Shown here one piece after another: positions 1 to 5,874 of a stretch of 7,238 nucleotides of DNA. Every line of letters starts with the position of its first letter. The stretch's first letter is position 1. Both the position numbers and the translations under genes were made by a program. Origin of the DNA: Flavobacterium sp. (GTDB taxonomy: Bacteria; Bacteroidota; Bacteroidia; Flavobacteriales; Flavobacteriaceae); the NCBI GenBank assembly GCA_018062725.1, contig JAGORP010000104.1, positions 1 through 7,238 of the forward strand, in the 5' to 3' direction. The notes under the pieces were generated by a model. The model saw only the letters and a list, made by a program, of their open reading frames with translations. It was not told where the DNA came from and did no database searches.

Positions 1-711
1 GTAATAGTTGGTTTCTGTGTCGATGTAAATTTTGTCAATTATTCCGACTGGAATATTTTCAGGGAAAATGGTAGAACGGCCACCCGTTACAATGGTGTCT
101 CCTTTTTTAACCGAAGCCAATCTTGGGATTTCTCTCAACTGAAGATAGCCAGCATTTTTAGCATTCCAGATCATAGAACCAAAATGATTGGTACGTTTTA
201 CTTTGGCGTTTATTTTCGATTTAATATTTAAAACACTAATAATGGTCGCATATCTTGGGGATACTTTTTCGATTACCCCAACGATACCTTGATTACTTAC
301 TACTCCCATATCTGGTTTTATTCCTTTGATGGCGCCTGCATCGATGGTTAAATAATTTTCGGTTCTATTGTAGGAATTATTGATGACTCTTGATTGAATT
401 ACATCAATTTTATCATATGCTTTTACAGAATCTTTTGGTAGCGTTGAGGTACTGTCTTTTTTGTTATACAGCAGTTTTTTTAAGTAAGCATTTTCTTTCG
501 CTAATTTTTCATTTTGTTCTTCTAAGCTAAAATAAGTGTTCACTTCATTAATCTCGCTATATACAGAACCACTGATGGCATTAGTCGAATTGACCATCTG
601 ACTTCTGTGATAGGAATGGGATTGTATGGTTAATACTAATGAAGTTATCAAAAGCAGCAAAAACAGCAATCTATAGCTGTTTTTAAGTATAAAATTAAAT
701 ATTTGCTGCAT
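1..711 (-). CDS. mreC: Rod shape-determining protein MreC, 5' part (3' end beyond window)
   Basis: Read by hand from the minus strand: an open frame of 237 codons starting at ATG 711-709 and running off the left edge. MreC is a bitopic inner-membrane protein whose periplasmic domain links MreB filaments to the lateral-wall synthesis machinery (MreD, RodA, PBP2). Visible features fit: a short cytoplasmic start, one hydrophobic segment at about residues 14-30, a charged, probably coiled-coil stretch at about 55-85 (EEQNEKLAKENAYLKKL), then the MreC beta domain with the family-typical stretches TIDAGAIKGIKPDMGVVSNQ (122-141), GIVGVIEKVSPRYA (142-155) and GDTIVTGGRSTIFPENIPVG (204-223). Family members are usually around 270-290 residues, so some tens of residues are missing to the left. 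It lies downstream of mreB on the same strand, the normal mreBC order; no promoter of its own was seen. Identity is secure from motifs plus neighbour. Confidence 0.95.
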   Translation of the reverse strand, partial: MQQIFNFILKNSYRLLFLLLLITSLVLTIQSHSYHRSQMVNSTNAISGSVYSEINEVNTYFSLEEQNEKLAKENAYLKKLLYNKKDSTSTLPKDSVKAYDKIDVIQSRVINNSYNRTENYLTIDAGAIKGIKPDMGVVSNQGIVGVIEKVSPRYATIISVLNIKSKINAKVKRTNHFGSMIWNAKNAGYLQLREIPRLASVKKGDTIVTGGRSTIFPENIPVGIIDKIYIDTETNYY

Positions 712-747
712 TAAGTAAAAATTAAAATTTTTAAATCTTCAAAATTA

Positions 748-809
748 AAATTCCAAACTCCAAGAAAATCAGTGTCGATTTTTAAATTGAAATTTAGGAT
801 TTGGGATTT
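748..809. repeat. Imperfect inverted repeat in the mreB-mreC spacer
   Basis: The left arm 748-763 (AAATTCCAAACTCCAA) and the right arm 794-809 (TTAGGATTTGGGATTT) are reverse complements at 12 of 16 positions, and several mismatches would be G-U pairs in RNA. The arms are separated by 30 bases and fill most of the 99-base gap between two genes expected to be co-transcribed. The CCAAA/TTTGG-rich style resembles intergenic palindromes I recall from Flavobacterium genomes, but family membership is inference. There is no U-tract, so it does not look like a terminator. Confidence 0.55.
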
Positions 810-810
810 G

Positions 811-1839
811 TTATTTAATTAATATGCTTCTGTATTTGTTTAAGTTTTTAAGTGCCATACCGGTTCCGCGAACAACTGCTCTTAATGGATCTTCGGCAAT
901 AAAAACGGGTAAATCTGTTTTTTGAGAAATACGTTTGTCCAAACCTCGTAACATTGAACCTCCACCAGCAAGATAAATTCCGGTATTGTAAATATCGGCT
1001 GCTAATTCTGGTGGTGTTTGTGATAAAGTTTCCATAATCGCATCTTCAATACGCTGAATCGATTTATCCAAAGCCTTAGCAATTTCTCTTGAGGAAACTT
1101 CTACTTGTTTTGGTTTGCCTGTTAACAAGTCGCGTCCTTGAACCGACATATCTTCTGGAGCTGCATCTAAATCTTCAATGGCAGCACCGATTTCAATTTT
1201 AATTTTTTCGGCAGTCGTTTCCCCAACGAATAAATTGTGTTGCGTACGCATGTAATAAATGATGTCGTTGGTAAAAACGTCACCCGCAATTTTAACCGAT
1301 TTGTCGCACACAATTCCACCTAAAGCAATTACGGCAATTTCGGTAGTACCACCACCTATATCAACAATCATGTTTCCTTTCGGTTGCATAATATCGATAC
1401 CAATACCGATAGAAGCGGCCATTGGTTCGTGAATTAAGTACACTTCTTTTCCGTTTACACGTTCCGCAGATTCTTTTACCGCACGCATCTCCACCTCTGT
1501 AATGCCAGAAGGAATACAAATAACCATACGTAAAGCAGGGGTGAATAAACGTTTTTGTAAAGCAGGAATACTTCGGATAAGCATTTTTATCATTTGCTCC
1601 GAAGCGTCAAAATCAGCAATAACTCCATCTTTCAACGGACGTATTGTTTTAATGTTTTCGTGAGTTTTTCCCTGCATCATATTCGCTTCCTTTCCTACGG
1701 CAATAATTTTACCAGTAATGCGGTCGCGAGCTACAATAGAAGGACTATCTATAACAACTTTATCGTTGTGAATAATTAACGTATTTGCGGTTCCAAGGTC
1801 AATCGCGATGTCCTCGGTCATGAAATCAAAAAATCCCAT
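811..1839 (-). CDS. mreB: Rod shape-determining protein MreB (bacterial actin homologue)
   Basis: Complete 342-residue actin-fold ATPase that polymerises under the inner membrane and directs rod elongation by guiding MreC, MreD, RodA and PBP2. The actin nucleotide-site motifs are all present: phosphate-1 loop IAIDLGTANTLI at 11-22, the IHEPMAASIG segment at 136-145 with the conserved Glu138, phosphate-2 loop VDIGGGTTEIAV at 159-170, and adenosine motif GIYLAGGGSMLRGLD at 287-301. Length matches the family (about 335-350). The short N-terminus MGFFDF before the core has hydrophobic aromatic residues suited to membrane contact. ATG at 1839 is preferred over Met7 because it gives this typical N-terminus and sits about 40 bases after the predicted transcription start. 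It is first in the transcript with mreC 99 bases downstream, driven by the promoter at 1885-1917. No oddities in the coding sequence. Confidence 0.98.
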   Translation of the reverse strand: MGFFDFMTEDIAIDLGTANTLIIHNDKVVIDSPSIVARDRITGKIIAVGKEANMMQGKTHENIKTIRPLKDGVIADFDASEQMIKMLIRSIPALQKRLFTPALRMVICIPSGITEVEMRAVKESAERVNGKEVYLIHEPMAASIGIGIDIMQPKGNMIVDIGGGTTEIAVIALGGIVCDKSVKIAGDVFTNDIIYYMRTQHNLFVGETTAEKIKIEIGAAIEDLDAAPEDMSVQGRDLLTGKPKQVEVSSREIAKALDKSIQRIEDAIMETLSQTPPELAADIYNTGIYLAGGGSMLRGLDKRISQKTDLPVFIAEDPLRAVVRGTGMALKNLNKYRSILIK

Positions 1840-1884
1840 ATTTTCTGTAAGGGTTTATTTATTTAAAGTAGACAATTTTAAACG

Positions 1885-1917
1885 CAAAAGTATAAAAATA
1901 ATTTGGTTTAATTCAAA
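1885..1917 (-). promoter_or_regulatory. Bacteroidota-type promoter for mreBC
   Basis: On the minus strand, TTTG (1917-1914) and TACTTTTG (1892-1885) are separated by 21 bases. This fits the Bacteroidota housekeeping sigma consensus TTTG-N(about 19-21)-TAnnTTTG. Transcription should begin near 1878, giving a leader of roughly 40 bases before the mreB ATG at 1839. The -33 element is contiguous with the T-rich tail of the purH terminator. Confidence 0.75.
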
Positions 1918-1954
1918 ATAAAAACGCAGCAAATCAAAAAGAATTGCTGCGTTT
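1915..1954 (-). terminator. Intrinsic terminator of purH
   Basis: Perfect 11-bp arms AAACGCAGCAA (1922-1932) and TTGCTGCGTTT (1944-1954), extended by two pairs after an A-A mismatch, with a loop of five A on the plus strand. On the minus strand the hairpin runs into TTTTTATTTT, a good U-tract. It lies 27 bases past the purH stop codon. On the plus strand the hairpin is followed only after about 11 bases by T-rich sequence, so it is a purH terminator. Confidence 0.85.
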
Positions 1955-1980
1955 GGAAATTAAATTGTTTTTTATTTTTT

Positions 1981-3513
1981 TTAATGCTTGAAATGACGGA
2001 TTCCAGTAAACACCATGGCTACGTTATTTTCGTTGCAATAGGCGATACTTAACTCGTCTTTTATAGAACCTCCAGGTTGAATAACTGCTGTGATTCCAGC
2101 ATTTTTCGCAATTTCAACACAATCTGGGAAAGGGAAAAAAGCATCACTCGCCATAACCGATCCCTTTAAATCAAATTGAAAAGAATTTGCTTTTTCAATC
2201 GCATGACGTAAGGCATCTACGCGTGATGTTTGTCCGGTTCCAGACGCTAATAATTGTCCGTTTTTAGCCAAAACAATCGTATTCGATTTGGTATGCTTGC
2301 AAATTTTGGAAGCAAAAAGTAAATCCTCTGTTTCTTGTGAAGTAGGTGCAATATTGGTAGCTGTTTTTAAAATGGCTGCCGTATCAGTAATTAGATCTTT
2401 ATCTTGGACTAAAACACCATTTAAACAAGTTCTTACTGATGTTTTGGAAAGTTCGACTTCTTTTTGAACTAATATAATTCTGTTTTTCTTTTCTTCTAAA
2501 ATGGCCAAAGCACTACTGTCGTAACTTGGCGCAATGATAACTTCACAAAATAATTTATTGATTTCTTCTGCAGTAGCCAAGTCAATATTACCATTGGCAA
2601 TTAAAACGCCTCCAAATGCAGAAGTAGGATCTCCAGCCAAGGCATCAAGATAGGCTTCTTTCATGGTTTTGCGTGTGGCAATACCACATGCGTTATTGTG
2701 TTTTAAAATAGCAAAAGTAGGATTGTCATTTTTAAATTCACTCATCAAATTCACCGCAGCATCTACATCAAGTAAATTGTTGTATGATAATTCTTTACCG
2801 TGTAGTTTGTCAAACATTTTTTCGAAATCACCAAAGAAAAATCCTTTTTGGTGGGGGTTTTCACCATAACGAAGGATATCACATTTGGTTTCACTGATTT
2901 TTAAAACCGCCTCTTCGTGATTTTTGTTAAAATAATTAAAAATAGCGGAGTCGTAATGTGATGAAACATTAAATGCTTTTGCAGCAAAAGTAGTTCTTTG
3001 TTCTAAAGTGGTTGCTCCGTTTTGCGCTGAAATAATTTCTAAAAACAATGGGTATTCGTTAACCGAAGGCACAATTACGGTGTCTTTGAAATTTTTGGCT
3101 GCAGCACGAATTAAGGAAATGCCACCAATATCAATTTTTTCAATAATATCGGCATCACTAGCTCCTGAAGCTACTGTTTTTTCAAATGGGTACAAATCGA
3201 CAATTACAACATCAATTTGAGGAATTTCATATTCTTTCATTTGAAGGATATCTTGTGGGTTATCCTGACGATTCAAAATACCTCCAAAAACTTTCGGATG
3301 TAGGGTTTTTACTCTTCCGCCTAAAATAGAAGGGTAATCAGTAACGTCTTCAACTGGAACGACAGGAATACCAAGATTTAAGATAAATTCTTCGGTACCG
3401 CCAGTAGAATAAAATGTTACATTTTGCTTGTGAAGTTCACGCACGATGGGTTCAAGCCCAGTTTTATCGAACACAGAAATTAGTGCCGATTTAATAGATT
3501 TTGTAGTGTTCAT
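1981..3513 (-). CDS. purH: Bifunctional AICAR transformylase / IMP cyclohydrolase PurH
   Basis: Cytosolic enzyme for the last two steps of de novo purine synthesis: AICAR plus 10-formyl-THF to FAICAR, then ring closure to IMP. With the start used here it is 510 residues, the usual bacterial length. The N-terminal MGS-like cyclohydrolase domain (about 1-135) carries STGGT (36-40) and GGRVKTLHPK (65-74). The C-terminal transformylase domain carries RYGENPHQ (215-222), the catalytic Lys-His in KHNNACGIA (271-279), and SDAFFPFPD (456-464), ending TGIRHFKH. An ATG 36 bases further upstream (3549) is in frame but overlaps the -7 promoter box and would fall before the predicted transcription start; the extra residues MPYFCTTNYNNT resemble nothing in the family, so ATG 3513-3511 (MNTTKSIKSALISVFDKTG) is chosen. 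It is transcribed alone, between its own promoter and terminator. Confidence 0.97.
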   Translation of the reverse strand: MNTTKSIKSALISVFDKTGLEPIVRELHKQNVTFYSTGGTEEFILNLGIPVVPVEDVTDYPSILGGRVKTLHPKVFGGILNRQDNPQDILQMKEYEIPQIDVVIVDLYPFEKTVASGASDADIIEKIDIGGISLIRAAAKNFKDTVIVPSVNEYPLFLEIISAQNGATTLEQRTTFAAKAFNVSSHYDSAIFNYFNKNHEEAVLKISETKCDILRYGENPHQKGFFFGDFEKMFDKLHGKELSYNNLLDVDAAVNLMSEFKNDNPTFAILKHNNACGIATRKTMKEAYLDALAGDPTSAFGGVLIANGNIDLATAEEINKLFCEVIIAPSYDSSALAILEEKKNRIILVQKEVELSKTSVRTCLNGVLVQDKDLITDTAAILKTATNIAPTSQETEDLLFASKICKHTKSNTIVLAKNGQLLASGTGQTSRVDALRHAIEKANSFQFDLKGSVMASDAFFPFPDCVEIAKNAGITAVIQPGGSIKDELSIAYCNENNVAMVFTGIRHFKH

Positions 3514-3535
3514 TGTGTTGTTGTAATTTGTGGTA

Positions 3536-3566
3536 CAAAAATAGGGCATTGTAGGGAAGGAAACAA
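3536..3566 (-). promoter_or_regulatory. Bacteroidota-type promoter for purH
   Basis: The minus strand has TTG at 3566-3564, 20 bases, then TATTTTTG at 3543-3536, a full match to TAnnTTTG. Transcription would start around 3530, giving a leader of about 15-20 bases to the ATG at 3513. The spacer plus -7 box contains the ATG at 3549, which argues against that codon as translation start. No PurR-like operator or riboswitch-sized leader is present. Confidence 0.7.
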
Positions 3567-3577
3567 TCTAAATTTTG
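3549..3577 (+). promoter_or_regulatory. Weak candidate promoter for the ABC permease gene
   Basis: The plus strand has TTG (3549-3551), 17 bases, then TAAATTTTG (3569-3577), which is the TAnnTTTG box with one extra base between TA and TTTG. It would give a leader of about 50 bases before the permease ATG. It overlaps the purH promoter region on the other strand. The match is imperfect and no better candidate was seen in the 121-base divergent spacer. Confidence 0.25.
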
Positions 3578-3634
3578 CTTTTTTAACTGTAACAAAAGAT
3601 TTAAATGCGATACTAACCTTAAAAGGCTTTAAAA

Positions 3635-4885
3635 ATGATGATCTATTTACGCTTACTTAAGGAGAGTTTTGGTTTTGCAATTAATGCATTGCGAAATAAT
3701 AAACTGCGTACATTGTTGTCGTTACTGGGTGTCACAATTGGTATTTTTTCAATTATAGCAGTGTTGGCTGCCGTAGATTCCTTAGATAGAAAAATAAAAA
3801 AAGATTTAAGCACTTTGGATAAAAACTCCATTTTTTTATTCAAGTACTCTTTTGGGCCCAGTGATATTCCAGATTGGAAAGTGGAGCAATTTCCAAATGT
3901 GACCTACCAGGAGTATGAGTATTTGAGTAAATCGCTTAACAATTTGGACGCTATGTGTTTTCAGTTATTTGCGCAACGAGAAAGCATTAAATATGAAGGG
4001 AAAACAGTCAGTTCTGTTAGTGTTGTACCGGTTACGTATGAGTTAGAAGACATTCAGTCGTTGGCTTTCAAGGAAGGGCGTTTTTTTAACGAATCGGAAT
4101 CCAATTCTGGAAAACCATTGATTGTTTTGGGGCATGATATTGTCAAAAATTTGTTTGATGGAAGTAATCCTATTGGAAAACAAGTGCGATTGTATGGGCA
4201 AAAGTTTACCGTGATCGGAGTGTTGAAGAAGGTTGGAGCCGGTATTTTTGGAGAAGAAGACGATACTACGGTTTATTTTCCGGTCAATTTTATGCGTCGA
4301 TTGTATGGTGATAACAATGACAAACTTATGCCAGTTATATTAATCAAACCTGTTGAGGATGTTGATATCAACGCTTTTAAAAATGAATTAACATTGAAAT
4401 TGAGAAGCTTTAGAGGGATGAAGGTTAGTGAAGTGAATAATTTTTTCATGAATGTACTTTCTGGATTTGCGGATAAGTTGGATAGCATATTGAATATAGT
4501 AAGTTGGGTTGGGGTTGCTATTGCCTTTTTTTCATTTTTAGTTGGCGGATTTGGTATTGCCAATATTATGTTTGTTTCGGTAAAAGAGCGAACGAATTTG
4601 ATTGGAATTCAGAAATCATTAGGAGCCAAAAACAAATTTATTTTGCTTCAGTTTTTGTTCGAAGCTATCTTTTTGTGTTTTATTGGTGGTTTTATTGGGA
4701 TATGTTTGGTTTGGGGCTTATCACTAATACTAACAAATATTTTGGAGTTTGATTTCGTGCTTGGTTTGACTAATGTTTTGTGGGGTTTTGGCTTGTCTTT
4801 AGGTGTTGGTTTAATTGCAGGAATAATACCTGCCTTTATGGCTTCCAGATTAGATCCAGTGGAAGCAATTCGTAGCGGTATGTAG
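3635..4885 (+). CDS. MacB/FtsX-type ABC transporter permease
   Basis: A 416-residue inner-membrane protein with MacB-like permease architecture. It has a short amphipathic start followed by TM1 at about 26-47 (TLLSLLGVTIGIFSIIAVLA), a large extracytoplasmic MacB_PCD-like domain at about 48-285, and three C-terminal TM segments at about 287-315, 336-368 and 380-402. The FtsX-family signature GGFGIANIMFVSVKERT (304-320) and the following IGIQKSLGAKNKFILLQFLFEA are typical, as is the ending ASRLDPVEAIRSG. Relatives work as dimers with a LolD/MacB-type ATPase and move lipoproteins, peptides or drugs by mechanotransmission rather than by a membrane channel. No ATPase gene is adjacent, so the partner must be encoded elsewhere and the substrate cannot be inferred. 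Two successive ATGs (3635, 3638) are equally possible starts. It stands alone, divergent from purH and convergent with accD. Confidence 0.9.
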   Translation: MMIYLRLLKESFGFAINALRNNKLRTLLSLLGVTIGIFSIIAVLAAVDSLDRKIKKDLSTLDKNSIFLFKYSFGPSDIPDWKVEQFPNVTYQEYEYLSKSLNNLDAMCFQLFAQRESIKYEGKTVSSVSVVPVTYELEDIQSLAFKEGRFFNESESNSGKPLIVLGHDIVKNLFDGSNPIGKQVRLYGQKFTVIGVLKKVGAGIFGEEDDTTVYFPVNFMRRLYGDNNDKLMPVILIKPVEDVDINAFKNELTLKLRSFRGMKVSEVNNFFMNVLSGFADKLDSILNIVSWVGVAIAFFSFLVGGFGIANIMFVSVKERTNLIGIQKSLGAKNKFILLQFLFEAIFLCFIGGFIGICLVWGLSLILTNILEFDFVLGLTNVLWGFGLSLGVGLIAGIIPAFMASRLDPVEAIRSGM

Positions 4886-4910
4886 TCATTACGAGGAACG
4901 AAGCAATCTC
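4885..4910 (+). repeat. Single arm of a dispersed palindromic repeat (GTCATTGCGAGGAACG family)
   Basis: The stretch beginning GTCATTACGAGGAACG and ending AAGCAATCTC closely matches an intergenic repeat I recall as common in Bacteroidota and other bacteria (usual form GTCATTGCGAGG...GAAGCAATCTC), normally found as two facing arms making a long hairpin. Here one arm is present, with A in place of the usual G at 4891, and no facing arm follows. Its first base is the last base of the permease stop codon. Recognition is from memory; copy number was not tested. Confidence 0.6.
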
Positions 4911-4922
4911 ATAACTATAAAA

Positions 4923-4953
4923 AAATCCCGTCTTGTTTTAACAGACGGGATTT
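4923..4953. terminator. Bidirectional intrinsic terminator between the permease gene and accD
   Basis: Perfect 11-bp stem AAATCCCGTCT (4923-4933) with AGACGGGATTT (4943-4953) and a 9-base loop. On the minus strand it is followed by TTTTTTTATAG including the end of the stem, a strong U-tract ending the fbaA-accD transcript 7 bases after the accD stop. On the plus strand the stem ends in TTT and is followed by CAATTTTTATC, a weaker tract that can serve the permease gene. Confidence 0.88.
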
Positions 4954-4959
4954 CAATTT

Positions 4960-5814
4960 TTATCTTATTTCTTGATTCAGAATTAAATCAAGGTACAAAT
5001 TGATTTTGTTTTTCAACTCTTTTCTATGAGAGATAAAATCAAGGAAACCATGGTCTAACACGAATTCTGCCGTTTGGAAACCTTCCGGTAAATCTTTTCC
5101 AGTCGTGTCTTTTACCACACGAGGTCCAGCAAATCCAATTAACGCTCCTGGTTCAGCGATATTGATGTCTCCTAGCATGGCATAAGAAGCAGTGGTTCCT
5201 CCTGTTGTTGGATCGGTACATAATGAAATGTACGGAATTTTAGCTTCTGCCAATTGTGCTAATTTTGCCGAGGTTTTGGCTAATTGCATTAACGAGTAAG
5301 CGGCTTCCATCATACGAGCCCCTCCGGATTTTGAAATCATGACAAACGGAACATTGTTTTTGATAGAATAATCAATGCCTCGAGCAATTTTTTCACCTAC
5401 CACAGCTCCCATAGAACCTCCAATAAAAGCGAAGTCCATACAGCAAACTACTAAGTCTTTTCCTTTCGATTTTCCAACGGCAGTACGAACGGCATCCTTT
5501 AGTTTGGTTTTGCCGATTGCATCTACTAAACGATCAGAATATTTCTTCGTGTCTTCAAATCCTAACGGATCCTTAGCGGTCATGTTGGCATCTAATTCTG
5601 TAAACTGATTGTCATCAAACAATATTTCAAAATATTCTTTACTGCCAATTCTTACATGAAAATCATCTTCTGGGCTAACCCATAAATTTTTAGCTAATTC
5701 TTCTGCATCTACTATTTTTCCCGTTGGAGATTTGTACCATAAACCTTTAGGTACATCCATTTTATCTTCGGTAGCAGTAGTAATTCCTTTTTCTTTTCTT
5801 TTAAACCAAGCCAT
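4960..5814 (-). CDS. accD: Acetyl-CoA carboxylase carboxyltransferase subunit beta (AccD)
   Basis: With AccA it transfers carboxyl from biotinyl-AccB to acetyl-CoA, giving malonyl-CoA for fatty-acid synthesis in the cytosol. The 284 residues cover the normal crotonase-fold core: [17 protein letters not shown] (130-146), [17 protein letters not shown] (161-177), [17 protein letters not shown] (200-216) and [13 protein letters not shown] (221-233), where the Gly-rich loops form the oxyanion holes. The N-terminus aligns with the AccD zinc ribbon (KGLWYK... [26 protein letters not shown]), but none of the four zinc-binding Cys is present; the only Cys are 124, 125 and 199, all in the core. ATG 5814 is supported by the family-like start [10 protein letters not shown]. 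It lies 57 bases downstream of fbaA on the same strand and no good promoter was seen between them, so co-transcription is likely. accA is not in the window. Confidence 0.97.
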   Translation of the reverse strand: MAWFKRKEKGITTATEDKMDVPKGLWYKSPTGKIVDAEELAKNLWVSPEDDFHVRIGSKEYFEILFDDNQFTELDANMTAKDPLGFEDTKKYSDRLVDAIGKTKLKDAVRTAVGKSKGKDLVVCCMDFAFIGGSMGAVVGEKIARGIDYSIKNNVPFVMISKSGGARMMEAAYSLMQLAKTSAKLAQLAEAKIPYISLCTDPTTGGTTASYAMLGDINIAEPGALIGFAGPRVVKDTTGKDLPEGFQTAEFVLDHGFLDFISHRKELKNKINLYLDLILNQEIR

Positions 5815-5833
5815 AATTTTAATGGATAATGAA

Positions 5834-5874
5834 TAATTGACAATTAATACTTATCAATTATCAATTGTTAATTA
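5834..5874. repeat. AT-only inverted repeat in the fbaA-accD spacer
   Basis: The left arm 5834-5850 (TAATTGACAATTAATAC) and right arm 5858-5874 (TTATCAATTGTTAATTA) are reverse complements at 14 of 17 positions around a 7-base centre. The right arm includes the fbaA stop codon (5872-5874). The CAATTATCAATTGTTAATT style recurs in Flavobacterium intergenic regions as far as I recall. Lack of G/C in the stem and of a U-tract argues against a terminator. Confidence 0.55.

Noticed and set aside
1594..1779. Plus-strand open frame antisense to mreB, and similar frames antisense to purH, the permease, accD and fbaA
   Set aside because: All lie wholly within well-identified genes on the other strand or in another frame, show no family features, and have no promoter signal.
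1955..1980. T-rich run on the plus strand after the purH hairpin as a second, plus-strand terminator
   Set aside because: No plus-strand gene lies upstream to be terminated, and the run is separated from the stem by about 11 bases.
3514..3549. N-terminal extension of PurH
   Set aside because: It overlaps the spacer and -7 box of the purH promoter and adds residues not expected in the family.
3514..3634. Riboswitch or purine operator in the purH/permease divergent spacer
   Set aside because: The purH leader is only about 15-20 bases, and no purine-riboswitch core or clear operator palindrome is visible.
748..5874. The intergenic inverted repeats as a CRISPR array or mobile element ends
   Set aside because: The repeats differ from each other, are single, have no regular spacing, and no transposase or cas gene is present.
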